A stretch of 64,000 bases of DNA from CAWJPY01 sp963844865 (GCA_963844865.1 CAWJPY010000020.1:185196-249195), one strand, 5' to 3'. Shown: positions 24,917-34,339, counted from the first letter of the stretch. The notes: a model not told the origin generated them from the sequence alone. Made by a program: numbers and translations.

Positions 24917-27442
24917 ATGGCGATCTCCGGCTACTACCTGATACCACCGCTCCCGGAAGGGCTGGAAGGGCTCGCCGAGCTGGCTCTGGACCTGCGCTGG
25001 TCGTGGAGCCACACCACGGATCGGCTCTGGGAGCGCATCGACCCCGAGCTCTGGGAGCTCACCCGCAACCCGTGGCTGATCCTGCAGACCACGTCCCGGA
25101 CCCACCTGGAGGAGCTGGCCCGTGACCCTCAGCTCCGCCAGGAGGTGGCGGAAGCCGTGGAGGACCAGCGCCGCGATGTGGCGCGCGACACCTGGTTCAG
25201 CCATGCCCACCCCTCATCGACGGTCAGCATCGCGTACTTCAGCATGGAGTTCGGGCTCAGCGAGGCGCTGCCCATCTACTCGGGCGGTCTCGGCGTGCTG
25301 GCGGGAGACCACCTCAAGACCGCCAGCGACCTCGGCGTGCCGGTGACGGGGATAGGTCTGCTCTACCAGCAGGGGTACTTCCGGCAGGTCATCGACGCCG
25401 CGGGCGGGCAGGTGGAGTACTACCCGTACAACGATCCCAGCCAGCTGCCCGTCCTGCCGGTGCGGGACTCGGACGGGGAGTGGCTGGTCATCGACGTTCC
25501 CTTCCCCGGCCGCACGGTGCGGGTGCGCGCCTGGGAGGCGCAGATCGGGCGGGTGAAGCTCTACCTGCTGGACACCAACGACCCCGTCAACAGCCCGGCC
25601 GACCAGTGCATCACCGCCGAGCTCTATGGCGGCGGCCCCGAGATGCGGCTGCAGCAGGAGATCATCCTCGGCATCGGCGGCTGGCGCCTCCTCGAGGCGC
25701 TCGGCCATCGGGTCGACGTCTGCCACCTCAACGAGGGCCACGCGGCGTTGGCGGTGGTCGATCGCGCCCGCTCCTTCGTGGCCCAGACGCGCCAACCGTT
25801 CGCCGTGGCCCTCGCCGCCACCCGCGTCGGCAATGTCTTCACCACTCACACCCCGGTGGAGGCGGGCTTCGACCGTTTCCCGCCCTCCCTGGTGGCCCAG
25901 TACCTCGGCGGCTACGTGAGCCGGGAGCTCGGCATCGGCCTGCCCGACTTCCTGGCCCTCGGCCGCCGCGCTTCCGACAACGACGAGGAGCCCTTCAACA
26001 TGGCCTACCTGGCCGTGCGGGGAGCCGGCGCGGTGAACGGCGTGAGCCGCCTCCACGGCGAGGTCAGCCGCCGCATCTTTCAGCCCCTCTTCCCCCGCTG
26101 GCCGCGGGCCGAGGTGCCCGTGGGGCACATCACCAACGGTGTGCACGTGCCGTCCTGGGACTCGGCGGCGGCCGACGAGCTCTGGCACCGGGCCTGCGGC
26201 GCCGACCGCTGGCGCGGCGCCATGGTCAGTGTCGAGGCGGACTTCAAGGGGGTCGACGACGAGACCCTGTGGGCCTTGCGCAACCAGGGCTCCCGAGAGC
26301 TGGTGGAGTACGCGCGCCAACGCCTGGCCCGCCAGCTCGAGGGCGCCGGCGCGCCCGAGGAGGAGATCCGCCGAGCCAAGGACCGCCTGGATCCCGACGT
26401 GCTGACCATCGGCTTCGCCCGCCGCTTCGCCACCTACAAGCGGCCCAATCTCCTGCTCTCGGACCCGGATCGCCTGCTGCGCCTCCTCTCGCATCACGCC
26501 CATCCGGTGCAGCTGCTGGTGGCCGGCAAGGCGCACCCTCGCGACGAGGAGGGCAAGGAGCTGATCCGCGCCTGGGCCCGGCTCAGCCGCCGCCCGGACG
26601 TCCCGGCGCGGGTGATGTTCCTGGCCGACTACGACATGTCCCTGGCCGAGCACCTGGTGCAGGGCGTGGACCTGTGGATCAACACCCCGCGCCGGCCCTG
26701 GGAGGCGAGCGGCACCAGCGGCATGAAGATCCTGGTGAACGGCGGCCTCAACCTGTCCGAGCTGGACGGCTGGTGGGCGGAGGCCTACCGGCCGGACGTG
26801 GGCTGGGCGCTGGGGGACGGGCAGGAGCACGATGACGATGCCCGGTGGGACGCGCACGAGGCGGCGCAGCTCTACAGCCTTCTCGAGGACGAGGTGATTC
26901 CCTGCTTCTACGACCGTGACCACCGCGGCATCCCCGTGCGCTGGGTGGCGCGGATGCGCCAGAGCATGGCGGAGCTGACACCGCGCTTCAGCACCAACCG
27001 GATGCTGCGCTCCTACGTGGAGGACCTCTACCTGGCGGCCGCCCGCGCGTACCACGAGCGGAGCGCCGACGGGGGGGCGGGGGCGGCGCGCCTGGTGGAG
27101 TGGCGGCGGGCCCTGGCCGCTGCCTTCACCGGGATCCGCTTCGGCGAGCTGGAGGTCCGGGAGAGCGACGGGAACTACGCGTTCAGCCTCCCGGTCGCCC
27201 TGGGCGACCTCGCCCCGGACGACGTGCAGGTGCAGCTCTTCGCCGACCCCGAGGGCCGGGGCCAGCCGGAGATCCATCCCATGCGGGCGGGCGCCGAGCG
27301 GCAGGGCCCTCCCCGGGGGCGGGTCTACACGGCCGTCCTCGCTGCGCGCCGCCCCGCCTCCCACTACACGCCGCGGGTCATCCCGCGCCATGAAGGGGCG
27401 CGGGTCCCCCTGGAGGCGCGCCAGATCCTCTGGTACCGGTAG
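24917..27442 (+). CDS. glgP: Alpha-glucan (glycogen) phosphorylase
   Basis: An 841-residue GT35 enzyme of the short Thermotoga-like type with an N-terminal DUF3417 domain (LAELALDLRWSWSHTTDRLW). Core motifs are present: IAYFSMEFGLSEALPIYSGGLGVLAGDH, NEGHAA, HITNGVHVPSW and FARRFATYKRPNLLL. The PLP-lysine region is EASGTSGMKILVNGGLNLSE (Lys in SGMK). It releases glucose-1-phosphate from alpha-1,4-glucans with inorganic phosphate in the cytoplasm. GGAGGCTCC precedes the ATG. It lies 50 bp after the proton-ATPase gene. Confidence 0.95.
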   Translation: MAISGYYLIPPLPEGLEGLAELALDLRWSWSHTTDRLWERIDPELWELTRNPWLILQTTSRTHLEELARDPQLRQEVAEAVEDQRRDVARDTWFSHAHPSSTVSIAYFSMEFGLSEALPIYSGGLGVLAGDHLKTASDLGVPVTGIGLLYQQGYFRQVIDAAGGQVEYYPYNDPSQLPVLPVRDSDGEWLVIDVPFPGRTVRVRAWEAQIGRVKLYLLDTNDPVNSPADQCITAELYGGGPEMRLQQEIILGIGGWRLLEALGHRVDVCHLNEGHAALAVVDRARSFVAQTRQPFAVALAATRVGNVFTTHTPVEAGFDRFPPSLVAQYLGGYVSRELGIGLPDFLALGRRASDNDEEPFNMAYLAVRGAGAVNGVSRLHGEVSRRIFQPLFPRWPRAEVPVGHITNGVHVPSWDSAAADELWHRACGADRWRGAMVSVEADFKGVDDETLWALRNQGSRELVEYARQRLARQLEGAGAPEEEIRRAKDRLDPDVLTIGFARRFATYKRPNLLLSDPDRLLRLLSHHAHPVQLLVAGKAHPRDEEGKELIRAWARLSRRPDVPARVMFLADYDMSLAEHLVQGVDLWINTPRRPWEASGTSGMKILVNGGLNLSELDGWWAEAYRPDVGWALGDGQEHDDDARWDAHEAAQLYSLLEDEVIPCFYDRDHRGIPVRWVARMRQSMAELTPRFSTNRMLRSYVEDLYLAAARAYHERSADGGAGAARLVEWRRALAAAFTGIRFGELEVRESDGNYAFSLPVALGDLAPDDVQVQLFADPEGRGQPEIHPMRAGAERQGPPRGRVYTAVLAARRPASHYTPRVIPRHEGARVPLEARQILWYR

Positions 27443-27644
27443 GCGCGCACGGTTCCTTCTCCCACGGCCGCGTCCGTGCCCGAACCGGGACGCCCCTTCG
27501 AATGCAGGGGCAGCGTCCGCGGCAGCTGTCAGTGGCGGCGCACAGTGTCGGTGATCCGCGGCAGCGGGAGTGATCAGTCACAGCGACCTGCGGCCGGGCG
27601 CGGCGCCTGCGATCCGCGGCGGCCGGATCGCCATGCACCAACCG

Positions 27645-27921
27645 TCACGGCCGGGGATTGAGCAAACGCCAGGTCATAGCCCGCACCTGATCGAAGCCAT
27701 CCAGCGCGACCGCGGTCTCGGATCGATCGACGGCTCCCGCCGCGGCGAGAAGCCGCAGGTGGCTGGACCTCTCACTCCGGGAGCACCAGAGAGGGTGCCA
27801 GGCACCGCCGCAAATGAGGCGGAAGCGTCGTTCGAACCGTCTTCGACGGTGCCTGGCACCCCCTCTGGCGAACCTCACGCGTCTCAGGTTGGCTGCGACA
27901 GAGCTGGCCGAGCGGATGACC
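27645..27921 (-). pseudogene. Degraded four-helix-bundle (S23-family) gene interrupted by a palindromic element
   Basis: The minus frame reads VIRSASSVAANL near 27886-27921 and SHLRLLAAAGAVDRSETA to RAMTWRLLNPRP at 27645-27770. These match the start and end of the intact-looking copy at 10258 (VIRSASSVPANL ... SHLRLLTATGAV ... RAMSWRLLNPKA). Between them the expected 26 residues (AEGHGRSGRD...AKEVD) are replaced by an unrelated Arg-rich stretch encoded by an 83-bp palindromic element. The N-terminal half is also missing. It lies in the 538-bp gap between glgP and the Fe-S gene. Confidence 0.75.
27786..27868. repeat. REP/REPIN-like palindromic element
   Basis: Two 22-bp arms (27786-27807 and 27847-27868) are inverted copies with one mismatch. 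Both contain the core GGGTGCCAGGCACCG, itself palindromic. The 39-bp middle is CG-rich. This GGTGCC(A/T)GGCACC signature recalls REP elements mobilised by TnpA-REP (RAYT) transposases. It sits inside the four-helix-bundle pseudogene. Confidence 0.7.
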
Positions 27922-27980
27922 TGGACAGCGAGCGCCCCGTGTGGGTACGCTGAGCCCAGTCGACCAAGGAGAAACGGGTC

Positions 27981-29285
27981 ATGGGTCATCTCGTGGGCAA
28001 GGACCTGTACCGCCAGGTGGGACGCAAGATCGACAGCCTCCCCATGCGCGCCCCCTGGAACGACACCCTGCGCGCCATCGTCGAGGAGCTGTACTCGCCC
28101 CGCGAGGCGGAGCTCTTCGCGGCCATGCCGACGTCCATGGCGACGATGAAACGGATCGCCGCCATCGCGGGGCTCGACGAGGCGACGGCGCAGGACCTCC
28201 TGGATGGGATGACCGACAAGGGGCTGGTGCTGGACATCCATGTGAACGGGCGCTCGCTGTACATGCCGAGCCCCATGGTGGTGGGCATCTTCGAGTTCAC
28301 CATGATGCGCACCGGCCGCGACGTGGACCACCGCAAGCTGGCGCACCTCTTCCACGACTACTTGTTCGAGGGGGGCATGTTCGCCGCCAACTTCGGGCCC
28401 GGCAAGCGGGTGAGCCCGTTGCGCACCCTGCCCCACGGCGAGGTGATCACCGACCACGTGGAGATTTTGGACCACGAGCGGGCTGCGGCCATCCTCGAGG
28501 ATCGGCGCCGTTACGCCCTCGGCATCTGCTCCTGCCGCCACGAGAAGCTGCATCTCGGCACCCGCGAGTGCTCGGGGCCCCTGGAGGTCTGCCTGAGCCT
28601 GGACGGGGGTGCGGACTTCCTGATCCGCCACGACATGGCGCGGGAGGTCTCCCACGAGGAGGTGCTGGACAACCTCGCCCAGGCCCGGGAGCAGGGGTGC
28701 GTCCTGTCCACCGACAACGTGCAGCGCAACGTCGGCTTCATCTGTCACTGCTGCTCCTGCTGCTGCAACATCCTGCAGGGGATCCGCCACCACGGCTACC
28801 CCAACCTCATCGTCACCTCGAGCTACCTTGCCGGCTCGGACCTCGAGCAGTGCCAGGGTTGTGGGGACTGCGCCACCGCCTGCCCCATCGAAGCCATCAC
28901 CATGACCCCGGTGGAAGGCGCCGAGGATCCCGACGAGCAGGTGCCTGTGGTGGACACCGAGATCTGCATCGGCTGTGGGGTGTGCGGCCTCGAGTGCGCC
29001 TACGGTGCCATGCGCCTGGAGCCCCGGGAGCAGCGGGTGCTGCACCCGGAGACCACCTTCCGTCGCGTCATCCTCCAGGCCCTGGAGCGGGGGACGCTGC
29101 AGAACCAGATCTTCGGCGACCCCTCCCGTCTGTCACAGCGCGCCATGCGCGGCATCCTCGGGGCCTTCCTCGGCCTGCCGCCCGTCAAGCGGGCGCTCAT
29201 GAGCGACGCCCTGCGCTCCCGCTTCCTCTCCGCCATGGAGTCCGCCGTCAAGCGCGGCGGCCGGGGCGCCGTCCTCGACATGTGA
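27981..29285 (+). CDS. Multi-[4Fe-4S] protein with Cys-rich central motif
   Basis: A 434-residue cytoplasmic protein. The N-terminal 100 or so residues look like a winged-helix segment (MKRIAAIAGLDEATAQDLLDGMTDKGLVL). The middle holds GICSCRHEKLHLGTRECSGP and an unusual FICHCCSCCCNIL cluster (six Cys in nine residues). Two ferredoxin motifs follow: CQGCGDCATACPIEA and CIGCGVCGLECAYGA, each a C-x2-C-x2-C-x3-C binding one [4Fe-4S] cluster. Family members are annotated only as 4Fe-4S binding proteins, and the redox partner is unknown. The ATG has an AAGGAG leader. The gene is followed after 73 bp by the gamma-glutamyltranspeptidase gene. Confidence 0.85.
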   Translation: MGHLVGKDLYRQVGRKIDSLPMRAPWNDTLRAIVEELYSPREAELFAAMPTSMATMKRIAAIAGLDEATAQDLLDGMTDKGLVLDIHVNGRSLYMPSPMVVGIFEFTMMRTGRDVDHRKLAHLFHDYLFEGGMFAANFGPGKRVSPLRTLPHGEVITDHVEILDHERAAAILEDRRRYALGICSCRHEKLHLGTRECSGPLEVCLSLDGGADFLIRHDMAREVSHEEVLDNLAQAREQGCVLSTDNVQRNVGFICHCCSCCCNILQGIRHHGYPNLIVTSSYLAGSDLEQCQGCGDCATACPIEAITMTPVEGAEDPDEQVPVVDTEICIGCGVCGLECAYGAMRLEPREQRVLHPETTFRRVILQALERGTLQNQIFGDPSRLSQRAMRGILGAFLGLPPVKRALMSDALRSRFLSAMESAVKRGGRGAVLDM

Positions 29286-29358
29286 TCGCCACCGGGCTGC
29301 TATCCTGAGCTTCTCTGAGCACGGCGCCACGGGCGTCCGACGGGATAGGAGGAAGGCA

Positions 29359-31071
29359 GTGCGGAGAGACGGCGAGGCAGTGGTCCGGGCCATGGCCCGG
29401 CGTGCGGGTGCGTGGGCCGTGCTCGTGGCCCTCCTGGCCTGGGCCCAGGCGGCTGCGGCGGCGTCGGTCCCGGTCTACGGGCGGAACGGCATGGCGGCGT
29501 CGGCGGAGCCCCTCGCCAGCCGGGTCGGTGTCGAGGTCCTCCAAGCGGGCGGCAACGCCTTCGACGCCGCAGCGGCCATGGGCTTCGCCCTGGCGGTGGT
29601 CTACCCCCGGGCCGGCAACCTGGGCGGCGGCGGCTTCTGCGTCGCCCTCACCGCCGACGGCGAGACCTGGGCCCTGGACTTCCGCGAGACAGCGCCCGCC
29701 GGTGCGACCCGGGACATGTTCCTGGACGCCGAAGGCAACGTGGTGCCCGGGCTCAGCCTGTCCAGCTACCTGGCGGTGGGCGTGCCGGGCTCACCGGACG
29801 GGCTGCTGCGCATCGCTGCGCGGGGCAAGCTGGAGCGCGCCGAGGTCCTGGCCCCGGCCATCCGCCTCGCGCGCCAAGGATTCGCGGTGCCCAAGCCCCT
29901 GGCGGACGCTCTGCGCTCGTCTGAAGAGCGGCTCACCCGCTTCCCGGGGACGGCAAAGGTCTTCTACGAGGGGGGCGAGCCACCGGCCTTCGGCGCGGTG
30001 CTGAAGCAGCCGGACCTCGCCACCACCCTGGAGGCCATGGCCCGCGACGGCCGGGCCGGCTTCTACGAGGGGCGCGTGGCCCGCCTCATCGCCGGCCAGA
30101 TGAAGGCTCACGGCGGGCTCGTCACCCGCGCCGACCTGGCGGGCTACCGGTCCGAGGAGCCGCCGCCCTTCGTGTTCGAGCGCGGCGGGCTGGAGCTGAT
30201 CACCATGCCCCTGCCGAGCTCGGGCGGAGTGACCATGGACCAGATCCTGGGCCTGGTGGACCTGGACGCCCTGCGGGCGGCGGGCTGGAACTCGGCCCAC
30301 TACGTGCAGCGGCTGGTGGAGGCCGAGCGCCTGGCCTACGCGGACCGCAACTACTTCCTGGGCGATCCCGACTTCGTCGACGTGCCGGTCCAGCGTCTGG
30401 TGTCGCCCGCCTACCTGGCGCGGCGCCGCGCGCTCATGCCCACCGATCGCGCCGGCTCCAGCGCGGGGGTCAGCCACGGCCGCGTGGAGGGCACGGAGAC
30501 CACCCACTACGCGGTGGCGGACCGCTGGGGCAACGTGGTGGCGGTGACCACCACCCTCAACGGGCCCTTCGGCATGGGCGCCGTGGTGGACGGGGCCGGC
30601 GTCCTGCTCAACAACGAGATGGACGACTTCGCGGCCAAGCCCGGCGTGCCCAACATGTACGGTCTCACCGGCGCCGAGGCCAACGCCATCGCCCCCGGCA
30701 AGCGCATGCTCTCCTCCATGACCCCCACAATCGTGCGCCGGGACGGCACGTTCTTCTTCACCACCGGCAGCCCGGGCGGGTCGACCATCATCACCACCGT
30801 CCTGCAGAGCATCCTCAACGTGGCCCTCTTCCAGATGAACATCCGCGACGCCATCGACGCGCCCCGCTTCCACCACCAGTGGCTGCCGGACACCGTCATG
30901 TACGAGGAGCGCGCCCTGTCCGCGGACACCCGGCGCGTCCTGGAGGGCATGGGCTACCACCTCGACGAGGTCGGCGGCCTGGGCCAGGCGGCGGGCATCA
31001 TGGTGGATGACGACGGGACCCTCACCGGGTGGGCCGATCGACGCGGCTATGGCGCCGCCGTGGGCTACTGA
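29359..31071 (+). CDS. ggt: Gamma-glutamyltranspeptidase
   Basis: A 570-residue exported enzyme with a signal peptide (VLVALLAWAQAAAAA) and GTG start after GGAGGAAGGCA. Family landmarks are present: GGNAFDAAAAMGFALAVVYP, GNLGGGGFCV and ALDFRETAP. The autocleavage/catalytic Thr is in GTETTHYAVAD, where the precursor splits into large and small subunits. GKRMLSSMTPTIV and GSPGGSTIITTVLQ complete the gamma-glutamyl pocket. It hydrolyses or transfers the gamma-glutamyl group of glutathione and related compounds in the periplasm. Length is normal for the family. Confidence 0.95.
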   Translation: MRRDGEAVVRAMARRAGAWAVLVALLAWAQAAAAASVPVYGRNGMAASAEPLASRVGVEVLQAGGNAFDAAAAMGFALAVVYPRAGNLGGGGFCVALTADGETWALDFRETAPAGATRDMFLDAEGNVVPGLSLSSYLAVGVPGSPDGLLRIAARGKLERAEVLAPAIRLARQGFAVPKPLADALRSSEERLTRFPGTAKVFYEGGEPPAFGAVLKQPDLATTLEAMARDGRAGFYEGRVARLIAGQMKAHGGLVTRADLAGYRSEEPPPFVFERGGLELITMPLPSSGGVTMDQILGLVDLDALRAAGWNSAHYVQRLVEAERLAYADRNYFLGDPDFVDVPVQRLVSPAYLARRRALMPTDRAGSSAGVSHGRVEGTETTHYAVADRWGNVVAVTTTLNGPFGMGAVVDGAGVLLNNEMDDFAAKPGVPNMYGLTGAEANAIAPGKRMLSSMTPTIVRRDGTFFFTTGSPGGSTIITTVLQSILNVALFQMNIRDAIDAPRFHHQWLPDTVMYEERALSADTRRVLEGMGYHLDEVGGLGQAAGIMVDDDGTLTGWADRRGYGAAVGY

Positions 31072-31279
31072 CGGGGAACCGCGGGCGGCGGCAGAGACGG
31101 CGGCAGCGGTCAGCGTCGGCGGGCCGGGACGGCGTCAGTCGACAGCGGCAGCAATCGGCGTCGGTGCCCAGCGGCGGCAACCTCGGGAACACGCCTCGAG
31201 AGCATCCCTGCGCCCGGTCCGGGCGGTGTCTTGTGGGATGACGCGCAGCCGCGCGGAGACGGTGGAACGTCCAAGTTGC

Positions 31280-31601
31280 CTGTCATTCTGAGCGAGGGTC
31301 GATCCGCCGGAGCGAGTCGAAGAATCCCCCGAGAGCATTAGAACCGGGCCATTGGCTCGCCACACCGGAGACATCGGGGGACCCTTCTACTCGCGGCCCA
31401 GGGCCGCTCGCTCAGGGTGACAGGAGAAAGCCATGTCATTGGGAACGAGGGTCGGTCCGCCGGAGCGAGTCGAAGAATCCCCCGAGAGAACCAAGGTCGT
31501 GCGTGGGAGGCGTCCCACGGGCCTTCTGGGGATGGTTCGACTCGTCGCTCGCCGCGGACGACTCGCTCCTCGCTCACCATGACAGATATGGGGCACGTCA
31601 T
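31280..31601. repeat. Mosaic of dispersed palindromic repeats (TGAGCGAG...GAGTCGAAGAATC family)
   Basis: Two adjacent copies of an imperfectly palindromic element found elsewhere in the window (56420-56760, 59503-59990, 63060-63280). Ends read CATTCTGAGCGAGGG or CACCATGACAG. Internal landmarks are GGAGCGAGTCGAAGAATCCC and its counterpart GGGATGGTTCGACTCGTCGC. The flank 31230-31440 is near-identical to 59480-59660. They fill the 573-bp gap between ggt and the thioesterase gene. Before them, 31072-31280 holds only CGGCAG-rich low-complexity DNA; I see no gene. Confidence 0.8.
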
Positions 31602-31644
31602 GAGGAGAAGAGCTCCTCGACGTAGGCGACGCGCTCCCTCGCTC

Positions 31645-32454
31645 TCAGAACTCGGCCCGCTTCTCGATGAGGAGGCTCTGCAGGCCCACCCCGACCATGG
31701 CGGTGGTGTCGAACAGGCGTGACGACGTCATGCCGGCCCCCAGGGGACCGACGTCCGTCCGCGCCTCGAGGGCGATCCACTCCCCCGCGGGCGCGCGCAG
31801 CAGGTGCACCGTCAGGTCGGGGTTGATGAAGGTGTAACGGAAGAAGTCGAGCACCATGCTGATGCCGTTGCCCGAGTCGGCGGCGGCCATCACCCGTTGC
31901 AGGGGAGAGGGGTCCTCACCCGGCACGAGCGGCCGCCGAAGGCGGATCCACATGGTCGTCGGGCCCTCGGCGAAGGTGCCGGCGGCGAGGCGGGTCTCCA
32001 CCGCCCGGTGGTAGCCCACGTCTCCGGTCACGAACGGCAGCTCGAACGGCGCGCACTCCTCGGGAGGCCTGGGCGGCGCCGGGACGTCCCGGTGCGGCCC
32101 CTGCTCGGGTAGGGGGACCTCCTCGGCCCGCAGCGCCAGCGCGGTGGCGCGGACCACCTCCACGCCCCCCGCGGCGATGGAGCCGCGCAGGGTCCCGGTC
32201 CGCCGTCCGGCATGCTCCAGCTCCGCCGCGACCGTCAGGCGCGCGATGGGCACCGGGCGCGGCAGGCTCAGCGTCATGCGCACGATCTGGGGCAGCCCGG
32301 CCGCCGCCGCGACGGCCTCCAGGGACCGGGCGAGGAGCGCCGCCGGGGGGCCACCGTGCTGGAAGGCGGGGTCCCACGGTCCGCGGGTCCAGGGCGTCGA
32401 CTCGAAGACGTGCTCGTCGACGGGCCGGTAGAGGGCTTCAGTCTGCTCGGGCAT
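31645..32454 (-). CDS. Acyl-CoA thioesterase-like double-hotdog protein
   Basis: A 269-residue protein with two hotdog halves. The first reads DPAFQHGGPPAALLARSLEAV, then RMTLSLPRPVPIARLTVAAELEHAGRRTGTLRGSI. The second reads LQRVMAAADSGNGISMVLDFFRYTFINPDLTVHLLRAPAGEWIALEAR, followed by GMTSSRLFDTTAMVGVGLQSLLI. This layout is that of the TesB-like thioesterase family (4HBT_3), cytoplasmic enzymes that hydrolyse acyl-CoAs. The ATG at 32454 has GGAG at good spacing; an ATG four codons upstream (32466) is an alternative start. Specificity is unknown. Confidence 0.85.
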   Translation of the reverse strand: MPEQTEALYRPVDEHVFESTPWTRGPWDPAFQHGGPPAALLARSLEAVAAAAGLPQIVRMTLSLPRPVPIARLTVAAELEHAGRRTGTLRGSIAAGGVEVVRATALALRAEEVPLPEQGPHRDVPAPPRPPEECAPFELPFVTGDVGYHRAVETRLAAGTFAEGPTTMWIRLRRPLVPGEDPSPLQRVMAAADSGNGISMVLDFFRYTFINPDLTVHLLRAPAGEWIALEARTDVGPLGAGMTSSRLFDTTAMVGVGLQSLLIEKRAEF

Positions 32455-32623
32455 GGGCGACTCCATTCACGGCGCGTGAGGGCCTGGGCGGTACGCCCGC
32501 GATCATGCCAGAAACCCAGGACGGGGGCATGGCTTCGGGGGTCGACAGAACCCTCGACTCCGGGCGCTGGGCTGCCGTACCTTGGGGTGGCGACGTTCCC
32601 TGAGATGGATCGAGGAGGCCGAC

Positions 32624-33169
32624 ATGAGGACCCTGGTGAGTGCAGCGTTGGTGATGATCGTGGGTCTGGCCCTGGCGCCGGCCCTGGCGGACGAGCCCCA
32701 GGCCGTCGTGGTGACCAACTTCCCGGAGGTGCAGAAGATCGACGGGGCGGTGTCCATCTCCGGACCCCTGGCGACCGCCTCCCTGCGCCGCCAGGGAGGG
32801 ATCGTGGTGTCGCCCGTGAGCCGCGCCGCGGCCCTCAACCAGAGCCCCCAGTGGACGGTGGACACCGACGGCTTCACCTCCCTGGTGGTGAGCCTGGTGG
32901 GGGAGGTCCAGGGCCAGGTCACCCGCGAGGGAAACCTGGGCGTGGTCCTGGTGCCGGACGACGACCTCATCGTGCGCGCCCTGCGCCAGGACGGGGCCGT
33001 GCTGTTCCCCCTGGAGACCAGGGTGCCCATCCCCGCCGAGGCCCCGGCCTGGCTGGGCTCTGAGTCGGAGCGCTTCAACATCGCCTTTCCCCGGTACCGC
33101 GTCTACCTGTACAACACCGGCGACAAGTCCATCTCCGCCAGCGTGTACGTCTACCTCACCAACTCGTAG
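32624..33169 (+). CDS. Exported protein of unknown function
   Basis: A 181-residue protein with a signal peptide (MRTLVSAALVMIVGLALAPALA). The mature part is beta-rich: QAVVVTNFPEVQKIDGAVSISG resembles the start of many small exported Acidobacteria-type proteins, followed by SLVVSLVGEVQGQVTREGNLGVVLVPDD and a C-terminal strand YRVYLYNTGDKSISASVYVYLTN. I do not recognise a family. GAGGAGGCCGAC precedes the ATG. It is divergent from the thioesterase gene. Confidence 0.75.
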   Translation: MRTLVSAALVMIVGLALAPALADEPQAVVVTNFPEVQKIDGAVSISGPLATASLRRQGGIVVSPVSRAAALNQSPQWTVDTDGFTSLVVSLVGEVQGQVTREGNLGVVLVPDDDLIVRALRQDGAVLFPLETRVPIPAEAPAWLGSESERFNIAFPRYRVYLYNTGDKSISASVYVYLTNS

Positions 33170-33377
33170 ACGGCGCAGTCCCTCCGCGGCGCTCCCGGGC
33201 GCGGGGCCTGCACGCGGCATCCTGTTGCGTTGGGGTGCGGCAGGATATGCTGTCTTCATGATGTGGGTTGCGAGAACGGCAGTTTCGGCACCCGGATGCG
33301 AGTGATCGCAACGTCGGGCGTCCCCGCCGGCGGAGCGCATTCCATGGGCGCCGCAATCGTTCTCAAGGAGCTGACGT

Positions 33378-33680
33378 ATGACCGCTGAGACAGAGCGCCT
33401 GCTGTGTCAGGTCTGTGGTTCGGTGCTCGAGAAGGGATATCTGAGCTACGGCTCGGGAGCTGTGTGGCACCGCGAGGAGCCACGCGGGCTGGGGCGCCTC
33501 TTCCTGCGCGCGTTCTGGAGTGGGGAGCCCGTGTTCGGGAGCCTCCTGTGCTCTCCGGTCGTTTCGTCCGTCCCCGCCTTCCGATGTTCGAGCTGCTGCA
33601 GCGTGCTGATACCCTGTGCGCAGCCCGAGCGGGTCCGAATGCCGCGTGCGGAATCGATCCGTTGCACGACACCCTCGTGA
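33378..33680 (+). CDS. Small zinc-ribbon protein (DUF6487-like)
   Basis: A 100-residue protein with LLCQVCGSVLEKGYLSYGSG at the N-terminus and FRCSSCCSVLIPC near residue 70, giving two CxxC knuckles that would bind one zinc. Between them lie WHREEP and a hydrophobic patch typical of the short CPxCG...EEGYL...YRCxxCG family of cytoplasmic zinc ribbons. The tail after residue 80 is not conserved. AAGGAGCTGACGT precedes the ATG. A stop 24 bp before the next ATG suggests co-transcription with the HAD gene. Confidence 0.7.
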   Translation: MTAETERLLCQVCGSVLEKGYLSYGSGAVWHREEPRGLGRLFLRAFWSGEPVFGSLLCSPVVSSVPAFRCSSCCSVLIPCAQPERVRMPRAESIRCTTPS

Positions 33681-33704
33681 GCCGCGGACCCCGGCAGCTC
33701 GCAC

Positions 33705-34253
33705 ATGAACCCACTCCGTGACGTTCGCGCAGCATGCTTCGACTGGGGCGGGACCCTCATGTCCGAGGACGGCCCCGAAGACATGCCCATGGCTCAGTGG
33801 CCCACGGTGAGAGCCATCGAGGGCGCCGCCGAGTGCCTCGAGGCGCTTGCCGGGACGCTCACGCTGGCGGTCGCCACCAACGCGGCGGTTTCGACCCGCT
33901 CGATGATCGAGCTGGCCCTCGGTCGGGTGGGGTTCCGCAGCCACTTCAGTCACATCTTCTGTTTCACAGACCTAGGGCTCCGCAAGAGCGAGCCGGAGTT
34001 CTGGGAGGTCGTGGAACGCGACCTCGGAGTGCCCCTCGGACACGTTGCCATGGTCGGCGACTCCTACCTACACGACGCTCTGTGGCCCCGCCGGTTCGGG
34101 GTGCAGGCCGTCTGGTTCAACCATCGAGGCAAGGCCGAGCGGCGTGAAGTGACGGTCCCCGTGGTCGAGCAGCTGTCGAAGTTCGCAGACTGGATACTGC
34201 GCGCGATCGCCGACTGTGCGACGCACACGTCGAGCAGACCAACGGCGGAGTGA
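33705..34253 (+). CDS. HAD-superfamily hydrolase
   Basis: A 182-residue cytoplasmic HAD protein. Motif I is AACFDWGGTL, in which the nucleophile Asp is kept but the usual second Asp (DxDGT) is Gly. Motif II Thr/Ser lies in LAVATNAAV. Motif III Lys is in LGLRKSEPEFW, and motif IV is HVAMVGDSYLHD. The architecture matches the YrfG/pyrophosphatase-phosphatase subgroup, though replacement of the acid/base Asp by Gly questions normal phosphatase activity. It follows the zinc ribbon gene and precedes the EFR1-type gene. Confidence 0.85.
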   Translation: MNPLRDVRAACFDWGGTLMSEDGPEDMPMAQWPTVRAIEGAAECLEALAGTLTLAVATNAAVSTRSMIELALGRVGFRSHFSHIFCFTDLGLRKSEPEFWEVVERDLGVPLGHVAMVGDSYLHDALWPRRFGVQAVWFNHRGKAERREVTVPVVEQLSKFADWILRAIADCATHTSSRPTAE

Positions 34254-34339
34254 AGCAGCGTGACGGGCACTCTTTCGCGACCGCGACCCGACGAGCTTCC
34301 CCGACCGGGGGTCTCTGCATCGTCTCCGGAGCGCTGCCG

